Position numbers and translations under genes: made by a program. This document shows positions 8,518 through 15,975 of a stretch of DNA of 64,000 nucleotides, in pieces. The stretch's first letter is position 1. Every line of letters begins with the position of its first letter. This stretch comes from Porphyromonas somerae DSM 23386 (GTDB lineage: Bacteria > Bacteroidota > Bacteroidia > Bacteroidales > Porphyromonadaceae). The notes under the pieces are model-generated. The model was not told the origin of the DNA. It did not search any database and saw only the letters and a program-made list of their open reading frames with translations. The stretch is from positions 1 to 64,000 of the forward strand of contig NZ_AQVC01000005.1 in the NCBI RefSeq assembly GCF_000372405.1, read 5' to 3'.

Positions 8518-9564
8518 CTACTTATCCACATGCTTCCCCATCATTTCTTCTACAGAAAGACAGAACCCGATCTCTTGGTAGATTTCAAGCAATAGGTCTT
8601 CGTTTAAAGATGTTTTTCCGCTAAGGCGAAGAAAACCTTTTGGCATATTGGAGGCATAATAAAATGTATCTCCGCTAAAGGAGAGCATCAAGTCATGAGT
8701 AAAGGAACAACGAAGAGCGGTAAGTTTCTTCATCATTGCCGGGGTCAAAATCATACGGGCATCTACCTCGTCATCAGCATATACGGTAAAGAGACGTTCA
8801 AACTCGGGGTCTTCCAAATAAACAAACTTTGCTTTATGTCTCTCCCTCAGTTTTTGTATCGTCAGAGCGAAGTAGCCCAACTTATCCTCCAAATGGTCGG
8901 GAAGCAGCATAACAAATCCCCTGCAAGTTCTTGGAAGACGGCAGTAACTAAACATTCCCCTAAAGCTGAACATCGTGCTCTCTACTTGTGCGCCCCACAT
9001 CGGACTGAAAATCGCCCGATTGAGGAGCCTAAAGGATCTCCATGGTTTAGTATTCTGTTCATTGGTTGCGGTTACTCCTATATCGGCTATTGTCAATGCT
9101 TGATGCTGAGTTGGGAAACTCAATGCACCGTAACTTGCCACTTGAAGAGTACCCTCCGACCTATTTGGGGTTCCGAATAGTCTGCTTGCCCGAATATCGG
9201 ACACCTTTACTTCTTTTGTCGGAGAATAATTTGCATCCGGAAATAGCTGGTTGATAATTTGCCCCATTACTTTTTCCTCTTTCTGCTTCAGTACATTTAG
9301 GCATAAAGAGAACAGCGTATTGAGGACCACAAAGGTGACAAAGAATATGACGACATACGTTGCCGTTAATTGTGAGGTTTCATAATTGTCCGCATCGACG
9401 ATATACCTTCCGAATATAGTGAATGCAAGCCAAAGCAGAGCCAAAGGGTAAACGGAATAAATGAGAAGCCTAACAATCTTACGCCACATAGCTATGTGGG
9501 TTAGTTGCCCTCTCATTTGTTGAGCGACAATCTTGAAGTCTATCAAGTGGTCTTCTTTCATCAT
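8518..9564 (-). CDS. DUF3137-family membrane protein
   Basis: A 348-residue protein with two membrane helices near the N-terminus (about 30-52 and 67-92) and a large soluble region. The signature near residue 260, FTVYADDEVDARMILTPAMM, matches the DUF3137 family core, whose members usually sit next to lemA as here. Its ATG follows the lemA stop directly (9564/9565). No catalytic motif is visible and the function is unknown. Confidence 0.75.
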   Translation of the reverse strand: MMKEDHLIDFKIVAQQMRGQLTHIAMWRKIVRLLIYSVYPLALLWLAFTIFGRYIVDADNYETSQLTATYVVIFFVTFVVLNTLFSLCLNVLKQKEEKVMGQIINQLFPDANYSPTKEVKVSDIRASRLFGTPNRSEGTLQVASYGALSFPTQHQALTIADIGVTATNEQNTKPWRSFRLLNRAIFSPMWGAQVESTMFSFRGMFSYCRLPRTCRGFVMLLPDHLEDKLGYFALTIQKLRERHKAKFVYLEDPEFERLFTVYADDEVDARMILTPAMMKKLTALRCSFTHDLMLSFSGDTFYYASNMPKGFLRLSGKTSLNEDLLLEIYQEIGFCLSVEEMMGKHVDK

Positions 9565-10134
9565 TTATCCGAAAATCTCCTTGATATGAATGTCGCCCAA
9601 CTCACTTTCAGGAATTCGTATCAATGCTTCTTTCCCAAGATGTTTTCTTGAAGCGATGTATGAAGACGGGAACATTTCTACGGCATTGTTGTAATCCGTT
9701 ACGGTTGCGTTATAAGTTCGGCGTATAGCCTGCAATTCGTTCTCCATATCCGTTATCTGATATTGGAGATAGACAAACTGCTCATTGGCTTTGAGATCCG
9801 GATTACTCTCAACAACGGCCTTAACTTGTTTGAGAAGAGCGGAGATTTCTGTCCCGTCCTTGATTTGTTCTGCTTCGGGGGCTCCGTCTGCTCGAGACCT
9901 TAGTTCGGCTATGCGGGTAAGGATTTCATTTTCGTGTCCCATATACGCTTTAAGAGATGCCACCAAATTGGGTATAAGGTCATTTCTCTGCTTGAGTGCC
10001 ACACAAATGCCACTCCGGCATTGTTCCACCCTGTTTTTCTTGGCAATGAGATTATTAGAGGTGATTATACCCCAAATCAGTATAAGCACAGCTATTGCGA
10101 TAAGGACACTCCCGGCAATTATTGATGCAGTCAT
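9565..10134 (-). CDS. lemA: LemA family protein
   Basis: A 189-residue LemA protein: one N-terminal membrane helix (about 4-26) followed by a long helical bundle. Family signatures are NNLIAKKNRVEQCRSGI, RNDLIPNLVASLKAYMGHE and the near-C-terminal YNNAVEMFPSSYIA. LemA proteins have no settled biochemical role. The pairing with DUF3137 directly downstream is the common arrangement. Confidence 0.93.
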   Translation of the reverse strand: MTASIIAGSVLIAIAVLILIWGIITSNNLIAKKNRVEQCRSGICVALKQRNDLIPNLVASLKAYMGHENEILTRIAELRSRADGAPEAEQIKDGTEISALLKQVKAVVESNPDLKANEQFVYLQYQITDMENELQAIRRTYNATVTDYNNAVEMFPSSYIASRKHLGKEALIRIPESELGDIHIKEIFG

Positions 10135-10149
10135 ACAAATTCGCTTGTC

Positions 10150-10881
10150 TCAATGATTATTTCTTAGTACTCTTGTCGTCTTCATAGTGGCGTCGTACTC
10201 TTTCCATACCCCCGAACGTTCTCCATCGGCATACTGTCCCTCTACAACCAAAATCGGATTTCCGTTGCGCAAAACTTCTTCTTTGTACGCCCCATGTAGC
10301 ACGCCCATGCGATAAGTTCGTGTGACCTTGCTTTCAACGCCATCTCCCTGTTTCGTGAGTTTCCACTCGACCCCGTCTTTCTTCCCATTTACCCAACGGG
10401 TCTCAAGTATTTGAGCACCGTTTTGGCTGTCATACCGCTTCTCAAAGCCGTTTTCCACACTTTCCTGGTATTCTTTCTCCAAATCCAAACGACCGTCTTT
10501 GAAATAGGTTTTTACACAGCCATCGATTTTGCCCTTCTTCATAGGGGTAATCTTGCTGACAGTTTTGCCGTCTTGGTAGTACTCCGTGAACACCCCATTT
10601 CTTTTCCCCTGGTCATACGCTCCCGTTTCTCTCAGTACACCATCCCGATAGCGGTGGTACTTGCCATCCATCAGTCCGTTAGAAAAGGAAATAGTCTCTT
10701 CGTCAAGCTTCCGCTTGATACGCCACTCTCCCTGCAAGGGTTTTCGGCTGTCCTTTTCGAAATAAACTGTCGTATTGTTTTCGCCCGATAGGGGTAAGAG
10801 TTCATCGCTTAGAATCACCTTTTGAGCCGATACCGAAAGGCTCAGCAACAGCGAGAAGAAAAAGAGAATATATCGATTCAT
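10150..10881 (-). CDS. Secreted YwqK/MORN-variant repeat protein
   Basis: A 243-residue protein with a signal peptide (MNRYILFFFSLLLSLSVSAQ) and about six MORN-variant repeats, each of the form DG..G.Y..G...G.W/F.EYY.DG. Such proteins are often labelled YwqK family antitoxin, but nothing here supports an antitoxin role: it is exported and has no toxin partner. First gene of the operon, 15 nt upstream of lemA. Confidence 0.75.
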   Translation of the reverse strand: MNRYILFFFSLLLSLSVSAQKVILSDELLPLSGENNTTVYFEKDSRKPLQGEWRIKRKLDEETISFSNGLMDGKYHRYRDGVLRETGAYDQGKRNGVFTEYYQDGKTVSKITPMKKGKIDGCVKTYFKDGRLDLEKEYQESVENGFEKRYDSQNGAQILETRWVNGKKDGVEWKLTKQGDGVESKVTRTYRMGVLHGAYKEEVLRNGNPILVVEGQYADGERSGVWKEYDATMKTTRVLRNNH

Positions 10882-10999
10882 ATTATAATAGAATGCCCAA
10901 TTATTTAATTGGTTATTTAAGTTTCTCTACTCTCGAGCATATAAGAAAATATCCTGCCTCCTTTATCAAGAGGCAAGAGCATACACAGATACTCAATGG

Positions 11000-11034
11000 C
11001 AAAGGTAGAGCTTTTTTGCGATACTCTGACCAAA
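11000..11034 (-). promoter_or_regulatory. Possible promoter of the ywqK-like/lemA operon
   Basis: On the minus strand a TACCTTTG -7 box (11007-11000) is preceded by TTTG (11034-11031). The 23-nt gap is a little longer than the usual 19-21, so the -33 assignment is weak. A start near 10993 would leave a leader of about 110 nt. Confidence 0.4.
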
Positions 11035-11217
11035 ACATGGATAAAAACAAAGGAAGACCTACATCATTACCGATGAAGGTTTCTGTTGACATAGTTCTCA
11101 CTCAGTATTCTGTTTATGTCTGAGAGCCGATAGAGGATTTTCCCTGCGATTTGGGTGTAAGGGATAATGTTTTTGTCCCGATAGTCTTGCAGGGTGCAAG
11201 GGGAAAGGAACAGTCTC

Positions 11218-11362
11218 ATCTATACACAGGTCTTCGGCACTTCGTGCCTTGCCTGTGCCTATTTAGCAAGGACCTCTGCCGAGGTCCTTGCTCATAGACA
11301 CCCCACTAAAAACTATATGGTAAGAACCTTCTAATGCGTAACGCCTGTCACCAGGGTCTATT
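11218..11362. repeat. Right part of the dispersed multi-hairpin repeat
   Basis: ATCTATACACAGGTCTTCGG (11218-11237) and the palindrome around GGACCTCTGCCGAGGTCC match 38684-38790. The distal part (about 11330-11362) is the reverse complement of 7443-7490, ending CCAGGGTCTATT. The rest of the gene-free stretch 10882-11217 holds only the possible promoter, and I see no gene in it. Confidence 0.75.
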
Positions 11363-11377
11363 CAATAATTACTTAGA

Positions 11378-13480
11378 TTACTTCACAAGGGTGAGCTCAT
11401 TGATCAAGTAGTCGGCCTTACCCCAGTGCTGGATAGCCCAAAGCACATAGCGAATATCTACGCTGATGGTCCGCTGAAGATTTGGCTCAAACTCAATATC
11501 GCCACTCATCGCCTCCCAGTTGCCGTCGAAGGCTAGGCCGATGACATTGCCTTCGCCATCAAAGACAGGACTACCGGAGTTACCACCAGTGATATCATTA
11601 TTGCTGATAAAGCAGAGGTGTAGATGACCATCCTTGGCGGCATACTCACCAAACTCCTTATTACGCATCATATCGAGGATCTCGGGCTGCACTGCAAACT
11701 CGGTGCTCTCAGGATCTTGCTTCTCCAATACCCCTTCCTCAGTGGTGTAGTAGTCGTAATAAGCACCATCATAAGGGCGATAGCCACCCACCGAACCGTA
11801 GCTGAGACGCATGGTGAAATTGGCATCGCTAGGTAGGTACTCATCACTCATCTCCTGCAGGCCAGCCATAAAGAGGCGACGCCCCTTGGCATACTGATAT
11901 TGATAGTTATTGATCTCGCCATATAGCTTCATCAATGCATCTCTGTAGCTATTGCTGATCACCACAGCAGGGTCGGTATCGTGTGCCTTGGCAAATAGCT
12001 CATAATTCTTGAGTGCCTCTACCATACGATCTTTGTGGAGCACTACAGAATTGTCGTAAACATACTGTGCATAAGCCTCATAATCGCCACCAAACTTACT
12101 CTCGATCTCGCTAAAGATGCTAGGCAAGTACTCAGGGGCTACCTGCTCCTTAGTTACCTTGAGCATGGCTGGAAGAGTAGCTCTACCTACCTTGGTGCTG
12201 AAGTCCTTGTAGAGGGCATCGGCATCAAACTCTGCCATATCGGGCGATGGCATCGCCACGAAAGAGCGGAACTCGGTACCACTCATAGCCTCAGAGAGGA
12301 TGGTGAAGTTGTAGAAGAGCTTACCCATTGCCTCAAGTGGTATACGCAGGCTATCCAATACCCCAGCGTACTTGGCTGTACGAGCAGCATCGGCTGCTAC
12401 CCACTCGCTGAACTGACGCTCTATCTGACGCTTATTCTCTACCACATTGAGGCGACGGAGCCCCTTATTCATACCGATTGAATTCTTCCAATAGTTGGAG
12501 CTACCGGCATACTTGCTAGCATACTGAATGCGGATGGCTTGCTCAGCATTCATGTGCTTCATCCAAATCTCCTGCTTAATGCCACGTACGAGGATACGAG
12601 GTTCGTTTTCATTCACGATACGATTCTCTACACCCCATGAGCTGAGGTAGCGGTCGGTACTTCCTGGGAAGCCAATGGTCATAGCATAGTCGCCCTCCTC
12701 GATACCACGGATCGATACCTTGGCAAAGTGACGAGGTTGGTAGGGCTTATTATCGGCTGAGTAGTCGGCTGGCTTATTATCCTTATCGGCATAGACACGG
12801 AATACCGAGAAGTCGTTGGTGTGGCGTGGCCACATCCAGTTGTCGGTATCGGCACCAAACTTACCCATAGATGTAGGTGGAGCGAATACCATACGGACGT
12901 CGGTGAAGACGTCGTAGACCACTAGGTAAAACTTATTATTCTCGTAGAACGAGTAGATATCGGCATCGGTGTGAGGGTCATCGGCATACTTGGCTACCAA
13001 AAGACTACTTGCCATTTGAATCGCCTGAATACGAGCCATCTCATCAGTCATATTTTCGGTACCTTCGGTCACTTGGTCGGTCACATCCACAAACTCTCTG
13101 AGGTACTTCACCTCTAGCCCCTCAATAGGAAGCTCCTCCGCCATATTGTGTGCTACAAAACCATCTCTCAGGTAGTCGTGCTCCACACTACTCTGGCTCT
13201 GGATAGAGCGGTAACCACAGTGGTGGTTGGTAAAGAGTAGTCCTTGATTGGATACCGTGATAGAGGTACAGCCGTTATCAAAGATCGCCACAGCACTAGA
13301 GAGGCTATTGCCATCGGCGCTAAATAGCTCCTCGGGAGAGAGCTTCAGTCCGAGCTCACGCATGCGATCCATATTCTCCTGCTTGATCGAATTGATCAAG
13401 TACATTCCCTTATCTGCCTTTGCCATTGGGGCAAGAAGGAGTAAGAGACCCATCGCTAGGGATAGTCGTAGTTGTTTCAT
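11378..13480 (-). CDS. S46 family dipeptidyl-peptidase, DPP7-like
   Basis: A 700-residue secreted serine exopeptidase with a signal peptide (about 1-22). The S46 triad is His87 (TNHHCGY), Asp223 (RHTNDFSVF) and Ser635 (GGNSGSPV). S46 enzymes release dipeptides from peptide N-termini in the periplasm and feed asaccharolytic Porphyromonas. Eighteen residues after the Ser, the specificity position is Gly653 (FDGNWE). From family knowledge, Gly there goes with the DPP7 preference for hydrophobic P1, while Arg marks the acidic-specific DPP11. It stands alone, between repeat-rich spacers. Confidence 0.93.
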   Translation of the reverse strand: MKQLRLSLAMGLLLLLAPMAKADKGMYLINSIKQENMDRMRELGLKLSPEELFSADGNSLSSAVAIFDNGCTSITVSNQGLLFTNHHCGYRSIQSQSSVEHDYLRDGFVAHNMAEELPIEGLEVKYLREFVDVTDQVTEGTENMTDEMARIQAIQMASSLLVAKYADDPHTDADIYSFYENNKFYLVVYDVFTDVRMVFAPPTSMGKFGADTDNWMWPRHTNDFSVFRVYADKDNKPADYSADNKPYQPRHFAKVSIRGIEEGDYAMTIGFPGSTDRYLSSWGVENRIVNENEPRILVRGIKQEIWMKHMNAEQAIRIQYASKYAGSSNYWKNSIGMNKGLRRLNVVENKRQIERQFSEWVAADAARTAKYAGVLDSLRIPLEAMGKLFYNFTILSEAMSGTEFRSFVAMPSPDMAEFDADALYKDFSTKVGRATLPAMLKVTKEQVAPEYLPSIFSEIESKFGGDYEAYAQYVYDNSVVLHKDRMVEALKNYELFAKAHDTDPAVVISNSYRDALMKLYGEINNYQYQYAKGRRLFMAGLQEMSDEYLPSDANFTMRLSYGSVGGYRPYDGAYYDYYTTEEGVLEKQDPESTEFAVQPEILDMMRNKEFGEYAAKDGHLHLCFISNNDITGGNSGSPVFDGEGNVIGLAFDGNWEAMSGDIEFEPNLQRTISVDIRYVLWAIQHWGKADYLINELTLVK

Positions 13481-13571
13481 CGTTAGTCAATAATAAAGTT
13501 GTAATATTTTTCTTGTACCACAAAGCTAACTATTTTCAGCGAGGTACCACACATTTTTAGTGGTGCTATTA

Positions 13572-13692
13572 TCGGACAAGTCGGACAGCTCAGACAAGTC
13601 GGACAAGTCGGAGTTCAAAAAGGCACCAATGGAACACCCGCGAGGGTGCGTCTGACTTGTCCGAACTGTCTGACCTGTCTGACTTGTCCGAT
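13572..13692. repeat. 9-bp TCGGACAAG tandem arrays facing each other
   Basis: About 4.5 units of TCGGACAAG-type 9-mers (13572-13613) are followed by the same array in inverse orientation (13651-13692), around a centre with a small CACCCGCGAGGGTG hairpin. The arms could fold into a hairpin of roughly 40 bp. Related arrays are at 13911-14031, 50938-50990, 51755-51785 and 62228-62253. Confidence 0.85.
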
Positions 13693-13756
13693 AAGGTCCT
13701 AAAAGAAAGCCTGCATAACTGCCACTTCAAAACCAAGTGGTAGCGGAGCAAAAATT

Positions 13757-13833
13757 GAGATGCAACTAAGCAATTGCCGAGATGCAACTAAGCAAACGGC
13801 GAGATGCAACTAAGCATTTGCTTTGTTGCATCT
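13757..13833. repeat. 77-bp four-unit element, copy 1
   Basis: Three direct units GAGATGCAACTAAGCAA on a 22-bp pitch, then one inverted unit (TGCTTTGTTGCATCT), followed by six A within 9 bp. Same architecture as the copies at 27425, 37582 and 51522. Confidence 0.85.
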
Positions 13834-13910
13834 AAAAAAGCAGGTATATAGCACATTGTATATCAATGGATTACAAATGAGCCTTTTGGTGAACCTTATC
13901 AGAGTATATT

Positions 13911-14031
13911 ATCGGACCCACCCAGCCCGCCAATAAGGTACAAAAGGAGCACCCATGAGGGTGCGTCTGACCTGTCCGACTTGTCCGAACTGTCCGAACT
14001 GTCCGACTTGTCCGATAAGGCACCAAAACAA
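13911..14031. repeat. Half copy of the TCGGACAAG/GGGTGCG palindromic repeat
   Basis: Starts with a single TCGGAC, carries the CACCCATGAGGGTG hairpin, then about five inverse 9-mers TGTCCGACT to 14031. It lies just downstream of recQ (stop at 14050, minus strand) and ends TCCGATAAGG like the copy at 13572. With the neighbouring repeats it fills most of 13481-14049; no gene is seen there. Confidence 0.75.
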
Positions 14032-14049
14032 TCAATGAAATAATATGGG

Positions 14050-15975
14050 TTAGAGGTAGGTGATGGTGCTACCCTTTACCACAATGGTGTGGTACTCACC
14101 CTTGAGGTGCTCGATGGCACTCTGTAGTTCGTCGGGTGAGAGCTGCGGAAATTGGTTGTGTAATTGCTCGTGAGAGGTACTCCCTTCGGCTTTGAGGTAA
14201 TCCTCTATTTCGTCAATATCCTTGTACGAAAGTCCTTTAGGCGGGTGACTGAGGCAGTAGTCGCAATAACCGCAAGGAAGGGGATTGGTTTCGTCGAAGT
14301 AACTGACCAATTGCATCGCTCTACAGCAGTCGGAGGTGGTCATATATTGCTCCATTGCCTCCACACGTTCGCGGGCAGCGTTGTAGCGGCTTTGGTAGAT
14401 CTCCTTTGGGATAACCAGTTGTTTGGCAGGCACCCGCTGCTCCATGTAGTAGATATAATTACTTATTTTGCCTGGGATATAATCTATCACGTGCCATCGC
14501 TTGAGGTTAATCAAAAGGAAATAGAGCTGCTCCCTTCGGATGCCTAGTGCACTGGCAATTTCTCGCTCGTCAATAGCACTATAGGCAGTAAATAGACCGG
14601 TATAGCGACGCATCAGGAACTCAAGGAGGTCATCGTAGAGAGACTCTTTTTCATCAAACAGGGTGTAGAGCTGATTGCGATCGGTAGTAATCATCAATTG
14701 GCCCGCCTTATCGTGATTCTCTAAATACTCCATATAGCCCGAGAGCTGTAGTATGGCTAGCGATGCGGTAACTACATGACTGGGAATTTTGTACTGGGTA
14801 CAGAAGTGGAAGAGGTCGAACTCATAGATTGCCCCTTCCCCACTCTCCACACCGAGCTGGAAGTAATTGCCGAGTGTATCATACACCTGCTTTACGGTCT
14901 CCTCGGGCGGAAACTCTCTATCGAGCATATTCCACAGGTATCGCTCATCACGTATCGGCTCATAGAGAAGTACGGCAAAGGCACGCTGATTATCCCTTCC
15001 CGCCCTACCCGCTTCTTGGTAGTAAAATTCGGGAGAAGGAGGGGGTGCAGGGTGTACCACTACCCGCACATCTTCTTTATTGATACCCATACCAAAGGCG
15101 TTGGTGCAAACCATAATCCGCACTTCGCCAGACTGCCACGCATTTTGCTTACGTGCCTTCACCTCTGGCGGAAGGAGGGCATGGAAGTAATCGCTACTAA
15201 GTCCAAAGGAATTGAGGAGGTCGGAGATCTGCTTGGTCTTTTTACGGCTTCGCACATAAACGAGGGCACTCCCCTCAACACTGGAGAGGATGTGTACCAA
15301 TTCCCGAGCTTTATCCTCTGTTTGTCGTACCACATAGGTGAGGGCTCGGCGGTGGAAGCTCTTTTTGAAGAAGCGACTCCCCTCCTCGAAGAGTAGCTGT
15401 CGCTTGATATCCTCCACCACGAGAGAGGTGGCGGTAGCGGTAAGAGCGAGGAAAGGAAGGTGGGGTATGCGTTGACGGAACTCCTTGATGCGGGTATAGT
15501 GCGGACGAAAGTCGTACCCCCACTGGCTAATACAGTGGGCTTCGTCGACCGCTACAAATGAGATGGGGATACTTTCTAACCGTCGCAAAAAGAGGGAATT
15601 GGTGAGTCGCTCAGGGGAGACATAGAGGAGTTTGTAATAACCAAAAGTGCAATTATCTAGCACTGCCAGCATCTCTCCCCTACTCTGCCCGCTATGAAGG
15701 TAGCCGGCACGAATATCATGCTTTCGGAGGCCATCGACCTGGTCTTTCATCAGTGCCACAAGAGGGGAGATGACTAGGGCTACCCCTTCGCACATCAAAG
15801 CAGGTACTTGGTAGGTGATGGACTTGCCACCGCCAGTAGGCATCAGGGCGAGGGTATCGTGCCCTTCGAGGAGACTATTGATTACCTCTTCCTGCATCGG
15901 ACGGAAGCGGTCATAGCCCCAATATTGCTTTAGGGTATCTAGGGGGGTGGCGTCAGTGGATAGCTGGGGTTTCAT
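14050..15975 (-). CDS. recQ: ATP-dependent DNA helicase RecQ
   Basis: A superfamily 2 3'-5' DNA helicase for recombination and fork repair. Helicase motifs: RFRPMQEEVI (motif 0), LMPTGGGKS (Walker A), VDEAHCISQWGYDFRP (DEAH), LTATAT, and GMGINKEDVR with QEAGRAGRD (motifs V and VI). A zinc-binding CC...CGYCDYC cluster lies at about residues 557-583, followed by a short winged-helix-like tail; no HRDC domain is evident. I chose the Met at 15975, six codons inside the longest frame (15993). Either start overlaps the recJ end, so recJ-recQ are translationally coupled. Confidence 0.93.
   Translation of the reverse strand: MKPQLSTDATPLDTLKQYWGYDRFRPMQEEVINSLLEGHDTLALMPTGGGKSITYQVPALMCEGVALVISPLVALMKDQVDGLRKHDIRAGYLHSGQSRGEMLAVLDNCTFGYYKLLYVSPERLTNSLFLRRLESIPISFVAVDEAHCISQWGYDFRPHYTRIKEFRQRIPHLPFLALTATATSLVVEDIKRQLLFEEGSRFFKKSFHRRALTYVVRQTEDKARELVHILSSVEGSALVYVRSRKKTKQISDLLNSFGLSSDYFHALLPPEVKARKQNAWQSGEVRIMVCTNAFGMGINKEDVRVVVHPAPPPSPEFYYQEAGRAGRDNQRAFAVLLYEPIRDERYLWNMLDREFPPEETVKQVYDTLGNYFQLGVESGEGAIYEFDLFHFCTQYKIPSHVVTASLAILQLSGYMEYLENHDKAGQLMITTDRNQLYTLFDEKESLYDDLLEFLMRRYTGLFTAYSAIDEREIASALGIRREQLYFLLINLKRWHVIDYIPGKISNYIYYMEQRVPAKQLVIPKEIYQSRYNAARERVEAMEQYMTTSDCCRAMQLVSYFDETNPLPCGYCDYCLSHPPKGLSYKDIDEIEDYLKAEGSTSHEQLHNQFPQLSPDELQSAIEHLKGEYHTIVVKGSTITYL

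Larger units (their letters stand above)
7725..11217. mobile_element. Candidate inserted cassette carrying the ywqK-like/lemA/DUF3137/DUF1266 operon
   Basis: The segment lies between two ATCTAT hexamers (7719-7724, 11218-11223). Flanking sequence on both sides matches the two halves of the uninterrupted repeat at 38450-38790, where a single ATCTAT (38684-38689) marks the join. The inner ends are GAGACCTTTGCAC on the left and a right end finishing GTCTC, whose complement reads GAGACTGTTCC: short inverted ends resembling the MITE-like ends at 49.6 and 62.7 kb. The four genes inside look lower in GC than their neighbours. No transposase is present. The interpretation as an insertion with a 6-bp duplication is inference. 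Confidence 0.55.

Noticed and set aside
10150-10881. YwqK-family antitoxin of a toxin-antitoxin pair
   Set aside because: The protein has a signal peptide and MORN-variant repeats, and none of the neighbours resembles a toxin.
10893-11123. Frames of 76 (plus) and 62 (minus) codons in the spacer before the ywqK-like gene
   Set aside because: They overlap the promoter region, have no recognisable motif, and the plus frame opposes all neighbours.
13590-13787. 65-codon frame with SDKSDRSDSSDKSD
   Set aside because: Produced by the TCGGACAAG tandem repeats; no start signal or conserved sequence.
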